64,000 nucleotides of DNA from UBA1924 sp963976625 (GCA_963976625.1 CAXBLA010000015.1:1-64000); one strand, 5' to 3'. Counted from the first letter of the stretch, positions 42,067-51,300 are shown. Made by a program: numbers and translations. The notes: a model not told the origin generated them from the letters alone.

Positions 42067-42252
42067 GATCTGGCTCCTGAGCGTCTCTTTTTGTCGGTTG
42101 GGCTTAACCTGAGCGTACCCGACTTGTCCCCGCCGTGCCCACAACTGCATGCCCGGCGGGGCTATGATGGTATCCGATGGTGTCCATGGGCAGTTTGCCC
42201 TTGGATACACAGATAACCGCCTGTCCCCATACTTCATTCCTTGGAAACGACC

Positions 42253-42819
42253 ATGAAAGCAAACGAAATCCGCCCAGGTGTGGCACTCGAAATGAACGGC
42301 AAGCTCTATGTCGTGACCAAAATCGGCCATGTGAAGCCCGGCAAGGGCCCGGCGTACATCCAGGCGAAGATGCGAGCCGTGGACGGCGCGGGGATGAAGG
42401 AACAGCGTTTCTCGGGCTCGGATGTCGTCGAAGGCACCACCCTCGACAAGCGCGAGATGGAGTTCCTCTACGACGATGGCGAGGGCGGGGCCACCTTTAT
42501 GGACCTGCAGGACTACGACCAGGTCGAGCTGAGCAAGGAACTCCTCGATGACACCCTGCTGTACATGGCGCCAAACTCCACCTGCACCGTGATGTTCCAC
42601 GGCGAGAACCCCGTCGCCATCGAGCTGCCCTCCGCAGTCACCCTGACGATCGCGGACACTGCGCCGGGGATCAAGGGCGCGACCGCGACGAATCAGCTTA
42701 AGGAAGCCGTGTGCGATACCGGGCTCAAGACCCGTGTGCCACCATTCATCGCGATCGGCGAGACCGTCCGCATCTCGACCGAGGACGGCTCGTACATGGC
42801 GCGTGTGAAAGAAGATTGA
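42253..42819 (+). CDS. efp: translation elongation factor P
   Basis: The 188-residue product starts MKANEIRPGVALEMNGKLYV, with ATG 42253 preferred to TTG 42241. VKPGKGPAYIQAK carries the loop lysine that reaches the peptidyl-transferase centre, and the third domain contains GLKTRVPPFIAIGETVRIST. EF-P rescues ribosomes stalled at polyproline; the Pro-rich TonB linker in this window is one plausible client. It is followed after 45 nt by shikimate kinase. Confidence 0.96.
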   Translation: MKANEIRPGVALEMNGKLYVVTKIGHVKPGKGPAYIQAKMRAVDGAGMKEQRFSGSDVVEGTTLDKREMEFLYDDGEGGATFMDLQDYDQVELSKELLDDTLLYMAPNSTCTVMFHGENPVAIELPSAVTLTIADTAPGIKGATATNQLKEAVCDTGLKTRVPPFIAIGETVRISTEDGSYMARVKED

Positions 42820-42864
42820 GCCTGGCCAAGCCGCTCGTCGTCTTGATGATTGAAAGACAACCCT

Positions 42865-43413
42865 ATGAATGACCCGAAGCCCAATCTGATCTTGATTGGG
42901 CTTCGTGCGTCTGGCAAGTCCACCTTCGGGCGTCGGCTCGCTGATGCGCTCGGTCGGGCGTTTGTTGATCTCGATGACGCGAGCGCGGCGGTGCTCGATA
43001 CCACCGGCGCAGGCGAAGCCATCGAGCGTCATGGGATCGATGCGTTTAGAAATGCAGAAGCTCAGGCACTGGGCACTGCACTCCAAGCTGCGGACCAAGT
43101 CATCGCCCTCGGCGGCGGCACCCCCACCGCTCCGAGCTGCGCGGACATGCTCGAAGCGGCCCAGCACGCCAAAGCCAGCCGAGTCATCTATCTGCGGGCA
43201 CTGCCCGAGACACTCCGGGATCGGCTCGCCCAAGCCGACAACACCAATCGCCCGCCTTTGGTCGGCGGCGATGTGCTCGACGAGGTGCAGACGCTGTTCG
43301 ATCAGCGTGATGGGTTGTATAGAAAGCTCGCTGAGTCCGTGATCCATACGGATGGGGTCTCGGAAGATTCGGTCATGGCCGGGCTCGTCGCGATCGCGAA
43401 GGCTGACCTTTAG
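42865..43413 (+). CDS. aroK: shikimate kinase
   Basis: The product has 182 residues, with ATG 42865 preferred over TTG 42850. The P-loop is IGLRASGKSTFGRRLADAL, the shikimate/Mg site is FVDLDDAS and VIALGGGTPTA is the conserved glycine loop. PPLVGGDVLDEVQTLFDQRDGLY fits the lid and C-terminal region in two parts. It phosphorylates shikimate on the way to chorismate, which feeds both tryptophan and menaquinone. It is convergent with trpF. Confidence 0.92.
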   Translation: MNDPKPNLILIGLRASGKSTFGRRLADALGRAFVDLDDASAAVLDTTGAGEAIERHGIDAFRNAEAQALGTALQAADQVIALGGGTPTAPSCADMLEAAQHAKASRVIYLRALPETLRDRLAQADNTNRPPLVGGDVLDEVQTLFDQRDGLYRKLAESVIHTDGVSEDSVMAGLVAIAKADL

Positions 43414-43435
43414 TCCTCTGGTTTACAGACCGGGC

Positions 43436-44080
43436 TTACTTGGCATCGGCCGCGCGGACGGCGGCGCAGAACTCGGCGATCTTGGTGAGGTTTTTGACGC
43501 CAGGGGCGTCTTCAACCCCGCTCGACACATCCACGGCGTACGGACGCAGGGTCTCGATGACCTGCCCGACATTGCTTGCGTCTAAGCCGCCGGCGATGAT
43601 GATCTTCTTTGGGTAGTCCTTGATCAGCGGGGCAAGATTCGACCAGTCGAAGGTTTCGCCTGTGCCCCCGGCGGAGCCGTCGATGAGCAGGGCGTCGACC
43701 TCTTCGACCTTGGCCCAGCGGGTGAGCTGGGAGTTGATGGTCGCGTCTTCGTATTTGAAGGCTTTGATGACACCGGGGCCGCAGGCTTGGACGGTGTCGA
43801 CGGGTTCCTTGCCGTGGAGCTGCATGGTGTGGGCGGGGCAGGCGTATTCGAGCTCGCAGAACTGATCGACATCGAGGTCTTGGACAACCCCCACCGCGCC
43901 GATGAAGGGCGGAAGTGAATACATGATGGCCGCGGCTTGTTCTGGCTCGATGTAGCGTGGGGTGTCTTCGACGAGCACGAACCCGACGGCGTCAGCGCCG
44001 GCGTCTACGGCGGCGTTGGCGGCTTCGAGGGTGGTGATGCCGCAGACTTTGATGCGGGTGCGGGTGTTAGGATTGGTCAT
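43436..44080 (-). CDS. trpF: phosphoribosylanthranilate isomerase
   Basis: The product is a 214-residue TIM barrel. The catalytic Cys is in KVCGITTLEAANAAVDAGAD, the phosphate site is in IIIAGGLDASNV and the catalytic Asp/phosphate end is VDVSSGVEDAPGVKN. It performs the third step of tryptophan synthesis from chorismate. It starts inside the end of the rhomboid gene (ATGA overlap) rather than in a trp operon, so tryptophan genes are dispersed here. Confidence 0.96.
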   Translation of the reverse strand: MTNPNTRTRIKVCGITTLEAANAAVDAGADAVGFVLVEDTPRYIEPEQAAAIMYSLPPFIGAVGVVQDLDVDQFCELEYACPAHTMQLHGKEPVDTVQACGPGVIKAFKYEDATINSQLTRWAKVEEVDALLIDGSAGGTGETFDWSNLAPLIKDYPKKIIIAGGLDASNVGQVIETLRPYAVDVSSGVEDAPGVKNLTKIAEFCAAVRAADAK

Positions 44081-45327
44081 GGCTGTGGGTCTTTCGATGT
44101 GTCGGTTGGTGTGTCTGTTTGCGTGTCTTTGATGAGGGCTCGGACGGAGCCGAGTTCTTGGTCGATGAGCGCCTGGGTGTCGGCGTCGTGCATTTTGGAA
44201 GCGAGCTCTTCGAGCAGCTCGATCGCCCCGACCGGATCACCCAGATCGTGCGCACGGATGCGGGCGAGCAGGACAGTGATGACGGTGCGTTCGGTGTCTT
44301 CGGGGTAGGTATCGAGCAGGCGGGCGAAGGCCTCGGCGGATTGGGCACGCTGCCCGGATTGATAGAAATGGTTAGCGATCTGGTACTGCGCATCGCGGTG
44401 GAGCGTGAGGAGCTTGGAGGTGTCCGCCTGTTTGTGCTTGCCCTTCCCCTTGGTCACGCTCTGGGTAGGCTGGGCGAAGCGTTCGAGCATCTGCAGGTAG
44501 AGTTCGCAGGCACCGGGGAGGTCGCGCTGCGAGACCATGGATCCGATTTTGGCCCGGTGGTCGGCGATGTCCGCCGTCTGCGGGTCGAGTTCTTGGTCGC
44601 CCTGGTACACCCCGGCGAGCTTGTGCATCTCGCTGGCGACGCGGAACTCGGATCGGCGTTTGCGCTGCTGGGCGAGCGAGAACATGTCGTACCGCTCGCG
44701 GGGGAGGATCTTGGTCAGCAGCAGCACTATCGAGAGCCCCGCCCCGAAGGCGTACCCCCCTAAGTGGGCGATGTTGGCGATCCCGTTGTCGGGGCTGAAG
44801 ACCTCGGCGATCAGGTCGAGCACGATAAAGAGCCCGATGAGCCACCAGGCGGGGGCGTGGATGATGCTGATGATGAAGAAGAACCAGATGCATTTGATCC
44901 GTACATGCGGAAACAGCACCAGAAACGCCCCAGAAACAGCAGCCACGGCCCCGGATGCACCGATCGCGGGTTTGGTCTCCACTGCGATATGGGCCAGCCC
45001 GGAGAGCGTGGCTCCGGCCATATAGAAGAGCAGGTACCAGAATCTACCCATTCGGTCCTCCACCGAGGGCCCGAACACAAGCAGGAAGAGCATATTGCCG
45101 AAGATGTGCATGAACCCCGCGTGGAAGAACGCCGAGGTGATGGGCTGCCAGAAATGGAAATCCAGCCTCCAGATCCTGCACTGGTGATAGATGGCATTCG
45201 CCAGATCAGGATCCGACTGTTGCAAGAAGGCCATCAAGACAAAGACCCCCATATTCACACCGATCAGGATCGGTGTAATCAGGGCTCGGCGTTTGGAGGG
45301 TCGATCTGTTCCCAGGGGGATAATCAC
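44077..45327 (-). CDS. rhomboid-family intramembrane serine protease with soluble helical C-terminal domain
   Basis: The product has 416 residues. Six or more helices span about residues 15-215. HAGFMHIFGNMLFLLVFG is the conserved loop and helix, GASGAVAAVSG holds the catalytic Ser, and NIAHLGGYAFGAG holds the catalytic His. Residues about 250-395 are soluble and helical with TPR-like spacing (QYQIANHFYQSGQRAQSAEAF in two parts), unusual for a rhomboid. The start is GTG 45327, preceded by TACGAT at 6 nt. trpF follows with a 4-nt overlap. Confidence 0.87.
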   Translation of the reverse strand: MIIPLGTDRPSKRRALITPILIGVNMGVFVLMAFLQQSDPDLANAIYHQCRIWRLDFHFWQPITSAFFHAGFMHIFGNMLFLLVFGPSVEDRMGRFWYLLFYMAGATLSGLAHIAVETKPAIGASGAVAAVSGAFLVLFPHVRIKCIWFFFIISIIHAPAWWLIGLFIVLDLIAEVFSPDNGIANIAHLGGYAFGAGLSIVLLLTKILPRERYDMFSLAQQRKRRSEFRVASEMHKLAGVYQGDQELDPQTADIADHRAKIGSMVSQRDLPGACELYLQMLERFAQPTQSVTKGKGKHKQADTSKLLTLHRDAQYQIANHFYQSGQRAQSAEAFARLLDTYPEDTERTVITVLLARIRAHDLGDPVGAIELLEELASKMHDADTQALIDQELGSVRALIKDTQTDTPTDTSKDPQP

Positions 45328-45333
45328 GGGCAG

Positions 45334-45339
45334 ATCGTA
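45334..45339 (-). promoter_or_regulatory. -10-like hexamer (TACGAT) 6 nt before the rhomboid GTG
   Basis: On the minus strand TACGAT is followed by CTGCCC and GTG 45327. It has the same spacing as the stronger cases at 7482 and 30248, but matches TATAAT at only four of six positions. Confidence 0.3.
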
Positions 45340-45497
45340 CGCCCCGGATCGGTGGACTTAGCACCCAAGATCAGGTTGATGCCTACAATCTTGTCCGCAC
45401 TTTACAGGTATTTTCGCCCGATGACGCCGCTCATCGACCGCTTTTCGACCATATATCGATCACCGATGCCCGCAACGGGGCATAGAAGGACCACACC

Positions 45498-46640
45498 ATG
45501 AGCACTGCTGAAAAAACATTCTCCAAAGGCCTCGAAGGCGTGATCGCCGCTCAGACCGAGATGTCTTTTATCAACGGTACCGAGGGCATCCTTGAATATG
45601 TCGGCATCGCGATCGGCGACCTGGCCTCCAAGAGCTCGTTTGAAGAAACTGTCTACCTGCTCTGGAACAAACGCCTCCCGACCAAGAGCGAACTCGAAGC
45701 CTTCACCAAGGATCTCCGCTCGCATTACACCTTGGGCGACGCGATCAAGGCCCGCATCACCGCATGCCCCGTGGATGCTGAGCCGATGCATGTGATCCGC
45801 ACGATGATCAGCTCGATGGCGATGGACGACGCGAACCCCAACGAGAACTCGGTCGAAGCCGCGCGTGAGAAATCAATGCAGATTTTGGCCAAGGCCCCCG
45901 CGATTGTCGCGGCCTTCGATCGCCACCGGCGCGGGCTCGACATCATCGATGGCGATCCGTCGCTCAACTTCGCGGCCAACTTCCTCTACATGCTCAACGG
46001 GCAGAAGCCCACCGAAGCCATGATCCGTGCGTTCGATATCTGCATGATCACCCATGCCGATCACGGGCTCAACAACTCGACCTTCGCCGCTCGCGTGGTC
46101 ATCTCGACCTTGTCGGATGTGTACTCGTCGATCACCGCTGCGGTCGGCTCATTGCGTGGCCCGCTCCATGGTGGAGCGAACGAGGGCGTGATGAAGATGC
46201 TCAACCAGATCCCATCGGTCGAGGCGGCCGAGGATCATGTGATGAACATGATCAAGAACAAAGAACGCATCATGGGCTTCGGGCACCGCGTGTACAAGTC
46301 CAAGGACCCACGCGCCAGCGAGCTGATGACGCTTGCCAAGCAGCTCGCCGAGGACACCAACAACATGGACCTCTACAACAAGTCGCACGCGATCGAGTTG
46401 ATCATGGAGCGCGAGTACGCCGCCAAGGGCATCTACCCCAATGTCGACTTCTACTCGGCGACCACCTACCACTGCATCGGGCTCAAGCTTGATCTGTTCA
46501 CCCCGATGTTCGTGCTCGCACGCATCGCCGGCTGGGCCGGTCATGTGATCGAGCAGCTCGGCGACAACCGCTTGTTCCGCCCGACGACCGATTATGTTGG
46601 CCCGCACAACTCGCCGTATGTCGCGATTGATAAGCGGTGA
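45498..46640 (+). CDS. gltA: citrate synthase
   Basis: The product has 380 residues, the length of the short Gram-positive/archaeal type rather than the 430-residue hexameric type. Catalytic histidines lie in HADHGLNNSTFAA and RIMGFGHRVYKSKDPRA, and the catalytic Asp region is NVDFYSATTYHCIG. GSLRGPLHGGANEGVMKML is a core motif. It condenses acetyl-CoA and oxaloacetate to start the TCA cycle. AGAAGGA precedes the ATG and a terminator follows. A 2-methylcitrate synthase role cannot be fully excluded. Confidence 0.94.
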   Translation: MSTAEKTFSKGLEGVIAAQTEMSFINGTEGILEYVGIAIGDLASKSSFEETVYLLWNKRLPTKSELEAFTKDLRSHYTLGDAIKARITACPVDAEPMHVIRTMISSMAMDDANPNENSVEAAREKSMQILAKAPAIVAAFDRHRRGLDIIDGDPSLNFAANFLYMLNGQKPTEAMIRAFDICMITHADHGLNNSTFAARVVISTLSDVYSSITAAVGSLRGPLHGGANEGVMKMLNQIPSVEAAEDHVMNMIKNKERIMGFGHRVYKSKDPRASELMTLAKQLAEDTNNMDLYNKSHAIELIMEREYAAKGIYPNVDFYSATTYHCIGLKLDLFTPMFVLARIAGWAGHVIEQLGDNRLFRPTTDYVGPHNSPYVAIDKR

Positions 46641-46676
46641 GACGGCTGATCTCAGGCGAATAGTTCAATGACAAAG

Positions 46677-46699
46677 CCCACGCGTCGCGTGGGTTTTTT
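46677..46699 (+). terminator. intrinsic terminator after citrate synthase
   Basis: CCCACGC-GTC-GCGTGGG followed by six T. Confidence 0.88.
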
Positions 46700-47270
46700 A
46701 TGCTGTTCCCAGCTGTGTACTCGCCCTAGTCATGGTATTGGCAAAGCAGAAAGCGGCTGCCTGCCAGAACCACACACTCGTGAACAGAAACAGCACACCA
46801 AAGCCCAGAAGCCCAAAGAACGAGCCCGCGAGCGCGGCCAGCGTGATCCCCCACGCCTTCCAATATGCTGGGCCAGCATGCACCACCCTTTGCAACGAAC
46901 GCCGGATGTTGAACACCTCACGGTGATCGAACTGCGCGCAGTAGGCCGTCATGTAGCCGGGGATCGCACAGATACCAATGACGAAGAACACGCCGGCGAT
47001 GATGCCTATCGCCCAGCTCCAAAGCAGGTAAGCAACGCACCCCGTGATGGACCCGGGCAGGAGATAGAGCAACATCCCAGCGAGTGTGATCACCCCATGC
47101 CTGAGCAGCTCACGCAGGTTGCCCCAAGCGGGCCAGGGCTGTGTGTTGCCGTGGATCATGCGATGAACCACCATGATCCGGTGCCCCATGTTGAGCACCC
47201 ACCCAACGATGGGTATACAGAGCCAGAGGCTGCCGATGAGCACATCTCTGCGCGATGCTGGTGATTGCAC
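46698..47270 (-). CDS. DUF4013-like integral membrane protein
   Basis: The product has 190 residues with about four hydrophobic segments (LIGSLWLCIPIVGWVLNMG; ITLAGMLLYLLPGSITG; GIIAGVFFVIGICAIPGY; a long C-terminal pair). The N-terminal WVLNMGHRIMVVHRMI and PWPAWGNLRELLRHGV segments match DUF4013 proteins, which are common in Planctomycetota and have no known function. The start is GTG 47270. It ends inside the terminator of the convergent citrate synthase gene. Confidence 0.72.
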   Translation of the reverse strand: MQSPASRRDVLIGSLWLCIPIVGWVLNMGHRIMVVHRMIHGNTQPWPAWGNLRELLRHGVITLAGMLLYLLPGSITGCVAYLLWSWAIGIIAGVFFVIGICAIPGYMTAYCAQFDHREVFNIRRSLQRVVHAGPAYWKAWGITLAALAGSFFGLLGFGVLFLFTSVWFWQAAAFCFANTMTRASTQLGTA

Positions 47271-47358
47271 CGGGAACAGAATCGCATTGCGGAGTGTGAG
47301 CGGAGATGACAGCGTGATGTGTTCGATCGCTCAGCCCCTCGCTGGCTAGCAAAGAGTT

Positions 47359-47799
47359 TTATATTCCGAGTGCGGCGAGGATCGACTCGAGCACGATGCG
47401 CGCTCGGTTCTCTTCCGCTGGATCGATATTGATCGTCATGACGACGCCAGAGCCTTCGAACGAAGTCGTGATCTTGACCTTGTCATAGGGGAGCTGTCGC
47501 GACGCGAGCGCGACGAGCCGACCGCCTTGGGGTGAGACGGATGCTTCTTCGATCGTGTGCCCCTGGCGATAGAGCACCGCTCGCGTCGCGGCCATCACCG
47601 TCTCGATTGAGTGCCCGGGGGGCAGCTCGGTGTGCAGACGCCCGAAGCGGTAGGTCGCGTAGATCGGGGTTTGCCCGTGCCAAGCGCGGGTCTCACGGAG
47701 CGCGGGCACCGACTGGCACCCGCTGAGGGGGAGGGTCAGCAATACTGCAGCCCCAATGGCGAACAAAAGGGTTGGAATGGCGAGCAGGCGTGGTCTCAT
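47359..47799 (-). CDS. lipoprotein, function unknown (DUF3568-like)
   Basis: The 146-residue product has a clear lipoprotein signal: a hydrophobic helix (IPTLLFAIGAAVLLTLPL) and lipobox LSGC, with Cys at about 28. The mature part has a small alpha/beta layout (SIETVMAATRAVLYRQGHTI; KVKITTSFEGSGVVMTINI), resembling small DUF3568-type lipoproteins. GATAAA lies 7 nt before the ATG. It is in the same orientation as the DUF4013-like gene downstream, 88 nt apart. Confidence 0.7.
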   Translation of the reverse strand: MRPRLLAIPTLLFAIGAAVLLTLPLSGCQSVPALRETRAWHGQTPIYATYRFGRLHTELPPGHSIETVMAATRAVLYRQGHTIEEASVSPQGGRLVALASRQLPYDKVKITTSFEGSGVVMTINIDPAEENRARIVLESILAALGI

Positions 47800-47989
47800 G
47801 GGCGTTTTTATCGGTCATTTCGGGGCTTGGGCACAAGCCGGAGCCTGAATTCGAGCTCTGGGGGCAATCGAGCGACACAATTCGTTCCTGGGCTTGACCT
47901 TGCGGCGATTCGCGCCTTGGATAGGGACCCGACGCACCGGCGTTGGATTTTCAAGATGTCCTGTTTAAAAATCGAACTGAGGAGTTCAC

Positions 47990-48166
47990 ATGGCGATTCG
48001 GATCAAATCTCGTGGAAATGAAAGCGCAGAACAGATGATGCGCCGCTTTAAGAAGCTCTGCGAGAAGGAAGGTTTGACCAAGGATATCAAGAAGAAGGAA
48101 TACTACGAGAAGCCATCAGAGCGCAAGAACCGTGCTGCTCGCAAGGCCGCGCCTCGCCGCGACTAA
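47990..48166 (+). CDS. rpsU: 30S ribosomal protein S21
   Basis: The product has 58 residues: MAIRIKSRGNESAEQMMRRF followed by KKLCEKEGLTKDIKKKEYYE and a basic tail ending AARKAAPRRD. This is the full S21 pattern at normal length. GAGGAG lies 5-10 nt upstream of the ATG and a strong terminator follows, so it is a monocistronic gene. S21 helps initiation complex formation. It is too short for a default 60-codon ORF cutoff and easily missed. Confidence 0.95.
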   Translation: MAIRIKSRGNESAEQMMRRFKKLCEKEGLTKDIKKKEYYEKPSERKNRAARKAAPRRD

Positions 48167-48195
48167 TTTGCTATTCTCCGATCGACTTGTATTGA

Positions 48196-48219
48196 CCTCC
48201 GCACACGCGGAGGTTTTTT
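48196..48219 (+). terminator. intrinsic terminator after rpsU
   Basis: CCTCCGC-ACAC-GCGGAGG followed by six T, 30 nt after the rpsU stop. Confidence 0.93.
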
Positions 48220-48519
48220 GTGCCTTGTTCGGGAGCCTGTTCGTGATCGGGAATCGCGTGGAAAGGGGATTCTTCTTTGTTTTTATCTCTATTTAGCGCG
48301 GTTAGTCGATCTATACTTGCGACCCCATACCGGGTTGTTTTTTAGACTCCACACCGAGGCCGTCTCTGGCGGTCCCGGGTTTTGTATCGACACGGTTCGC
48401 AGAGTGACGCACAGTGACTTGCAATCGGCGATTGGATAACACAGGCGGCTCACGCGCGTGCGTGACGCTCCAACTGACTGCAGCCACACACGCGCTGTAC
48501 AAGCAAGAGGTTGAACACA
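48220..48519 (+). other. 300-bp promoter and leader region of hppA
   Basis: No gene was found. A TATACT hexamer at about 48312-48317 could be a -10 without a good -35. Close to hppA are two perfect hairpins, CAATC-GGC-GATTG (48422-48434) and TCACGC-GCGT-GCGTGA (48450-48465), then AAGAGG before ATG 48520. No riboswitch class was recognised. Confidence 0.35.
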
Positions 48520-51261
48520 ATGAGTATGCAACTCATGCCAACACTGGCATCCATGTCGGAGATCACTCCGGCGTATTACCTTGCCCCGATCGGGGGCATC
48601 TTGGCCCTGATCATGGCCAAGATGTTCCAGCTCTCGGTGATGAAAAAATCCGAAGGCGACGAGAACATGATCGAGATCGCCCAGGCGGTCCGTGACGGTG
48701 CCATGGCGTACCTCACCCGCCAGTATAAGGTGGTCGCGGGCGTCTTCGTCCTGCTGATCGTCTTCCTCGCGATCATGTTCGCGCTGGGTCTCCAGTCCAA
48801 GTTCACCCTGATCGGTGTGCCCGTCGCGGGTCTGTTCTCGGGCTTGTGTGGCTGGTTCGGCATGAAGATGGCGACCAACGCGTCGGCACGCACGACCTGG
48901 GCCGCCAAGCAGTCGCTCAACGAAGGGCTGACCGTGGCGTTCCGCTCGGGCGCGGTCATGGGGCTCAATGTGGTCGGCTTCGCGCTCATCGACATCTCGG
49001 CGTGGTTCTTCATCTTTAACTCAACTACTTGGATTGATGGCGGGATCACCGAGATCACCACCGTCATGCTCTCCTTCGGGATGGGTGCATCGACCCAGGC
49101 GTTGTTCGCCCGTGTCGGTGGTGGTATCTACACAAAGGCCGCCGATGTCGGTGCTGACCTGGTGGGTAAGGTCGAAGCTGGTATTCCAGAAGACGACGCT
49201 CGTAACCCAGCGACCATCGCGGACAATGTCGGCGACAATGTCGGCGATGTCGCGGGCATGGGTGCTGACCTCTACGAGTCGTACTACGGCTCGATCCTCG
49301 CGACCATGGCACTCGGTGCTGCCGCAGCGATGACCCTGGCGACCGGCGCTGAAGCCGGCGCGTTTGGTCTCAAGCTCGCGGTCACCCCGATGGCGCTCGC
49401 TGGTCTGGGCATCTTCTGTTCGATCATCGGCGTCTTCACCGTCAAGGCCAAGGAGAACGCGAACTTCGCGCAGCTGCTCAAGGGCCTGCACAAGGGTGTG
49501 TATGTCGCTTCGGCACTCATCGTCCTCGGTGCATTCGGTCTGCTCTGGTTTATCCTCAACGACGCGACGGAACTCGAAGGCATCACCACTTGGTGGGGGC
49601 TTGGTCTGTCGATCTGTTCGGGTCTGATCTCGGGCCTTGTGATCGCACACGCCACCGAGTACTACACCTCGTACGAGCACGCCCCGACGCGTCGTATCGC
49701 TGAGCAGGCACTGACCGGCCCGGCGACCGTGATCATCGCGGGTATCGCCGAAGGCATGAAGTCCACATGGGCATCGCTGCTCACCGTGGTCGTCGCGATC
49801 ATCGCGGCGTTCTCATTCGCCGGCGGCGGCGACAGCTTCCTCATGGGTCTCTACGGCGTGGGTATCGCGGCTGTGGGTATGCTCTCTACACTGGGTATCA
49901 CCCTGGCGACCGACGCCTACGGCCCGATCGCGGACAACGCGGGCGGCAACGCAGAAATGACCGGGCAGCCCCCGATCGTGCGTGAACGCACCGACATGCT
50001 TGACTCACTGGGCAACACCACCGCGGCGACCGGTAAGGGCTTCGCGATTGGTTCGGCAGCACTCACCGCGATGGCCCTCTTCGCGGCGTACATCCAGATC
50101 GTTCAGGTCCAGATCGGCACACAGGCCGAGGCGTTCTTCGACAAGGGCTCATATGTGGCTCCTGGCGATGCGGACGCGGGCTACGCGGTGTACCAGGGCT
50201 ACGGCAAGTTCGCCGTGGTCACCGAGAACATCGTCGATGCGGGCGAGCAGGTGCTCACCGCTGACGAAGGCGTGACCACCCATGTTGATGGTGGTATGCT
50301 CCTCGATGTCCGTTCGAGCGCTGGCAAGCACACGACCCAGCTCAAGGATGTTGAAGTCGGTCAGATCTTCGCACTCACCGGCAACCACGATGCTCGCTAC
50401 GACATCGCTGGTGACGGCTGGACCGCGACCCTCGCTTCTTCCGAGCGTGGGATGATCAAAGATGTCCTCACCTTTTACAATGTGACCCTCGCCAACCCCA
50501 AGCTCCTCGGTGGTATCTTCATCGGTGTGCTCCTGGCGTTCCTCTTCTGTGCTCTGACCATGAACGCTGTGGGCCGTGCGGCTTACGCGATGATGGGCGA
50601 GTGCCGTCGTCAGTTCGGTTTCATCCGTCAGGCCCTCCGCAACGATGGCATGAGCGAAGAAGCCGTGGCTGATCCGGACAACTGGCCGATGAAGGGTGTC
50701 GATCTCGATGGTCACCACTACCCGGACTACGCCGAGTGTGTGTCGATCTCGACATCGAGTGCGCAGAAGGAAATGGTCATCCCGTCGATCCTCGCGATCG
50801 TCGTCCCGATCGCTGTCGGCCTGACTTTGTCGGTCGCTGGTGTGATGGGGATGCTCGTCGGTGGTCTGACCTCGGGCTTCGCGCTCGCGGTCTTCATGGC
50901 CAACGCCGGTGGTGCTTGGGATAACGCCAAGAAGCTCCTCGAGTCCTACGGTGCGACCACCGCTCAGGAAATGGTTGACGGCACGGGCAACTCGACCAAG
51001 GTGCCCGAGACCGTCCGCAGCGCGATCCTCGCTCGTGCACAGGACGCGGTCGCAGCCGGCAACGGCTCCGAGATCGTCTACGGCAAGGGTTCGGAAGATC
51101 ACAAGGCGACCGTCGTTGGCGATACCGTCGGCGACCCGTTCAAGGATACCTCGGGCCCAGCGCTCAACATCCTGATCAAGCTGATCTCGATCGTCTCGGT
51201 CGTGTTCGCGGGGCTCATCGTGGCCTACGGCGACATCCTCAGCGGCATGCTCGGGATTTGA
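48520..51261 (+). CDS. hppA: membrane-bound, K+-dependent pyrophosphate-energised ion pump
   Basis: The product has 913 residues; the family is usually 670-770. The substrate site is intact: TKAADVGADLVGKVEAGIPE, DDARNPATIADNVGDNVGDV, and the C-terminal DHKATVVGDTVGDPFKDTSG. GNTTAATGKGFAIGSA (about 497) has Ala and Gly at the positions that mark potassium-dependent enzymes; the K+-independent type has GNTTKA-x-TKG. It pumps H+ or Na+ out using PPi hydrolysis; the ion cannot be fixed here. An insertion of about 100 residues (about 535-650) lies between two late helices. AAGAGG lies 9 nt before ATG 48520. Codons favour CGT and GGT, like flagellin 2. Confidence 0.95.
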   Translation: MSMQLMPTLASMSEITPAYYLAPIGGILALIMAKMFQLSVMKKSEGDENMIEIAQAVRDGAMAYLTRQYKVVAGVFVLLIVFLAIMFALGLQSKFTLIGVPVAGLFSGLCGWFGMKMATNASARTTWAAKQSLNEGLTVAFRSGAVMGLNVVGFALIDISAWFFIFNSTTWIDGGITEITTVMLSFGMGASTQALFARVGGGIYTKAADVGADLVGKVEAGIPEDDARNPATIADNVGDNVGDVAGMGADLYESYYGSILATMALGAAAAMTLATGAEAGAFGLKLAVTPMALAGLGIFCSIIGVFTVKAKENANFAQLLKGLHKGVYVASALIVLGAFGLLWFILNDATELEGITTWWGLGLSICSGLISGLVIAHATEYYTSYEHAPTRRIAEQALTGPATVIIAGIAEGMKSTWASLLTVVVAIIAAFSFAGGGDSFLMGLYGVGIAAVGMLSTLGITLATDAYGPIADNAGGNAEMTGQPPIVRERTDMLDSLGNTTAATGKGFAIGSAALTAMALFAAYIQIVQVQIGTQAEAFFDKGSYVAPGDADAGYAVYQGYGKFAVVTENIVDAGEQVLTADEGVTTHVDGGMLLDVRSSAGKHTTQLKDVEVGQIFALTGNHDARYDIAGDGWTATLASSERGMIKDVLTFYNVTLANPKLLGGIFIGVLLAFLFCALTMNAVGRAAYAMMGECRRQFGFIRQALRNDGMSEEAVADPDNWPMKGVDLDGHHYPDYAECVSISTSSAQKEMVIPSILAIVVPIAVGLTLSVAGVMGMLVGGLTSGFALAVFMANAGGAWDNAKKLLESYGATTAQEMVDGTGNSTKVPETVRSAILARAQDAVAAGNGSEIVYGKGSEDHKATVVGDTVGDPFKDTSGPALNILIKLISIVSVVFAGLIVAYGDILSGMLGI

Positions 51262-51300
51262 TCCCGGCGGCTCATCTGAGCTGATATCCATATCTCTTGA

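Noticed and set aside
42067..43347. Extended N-terminus of the metallo-beta-lactamase-fold frame
   Set aside because: It is antisense to efp and aroK. The Tat signal and ribosome-binding site fix the start at 42066.
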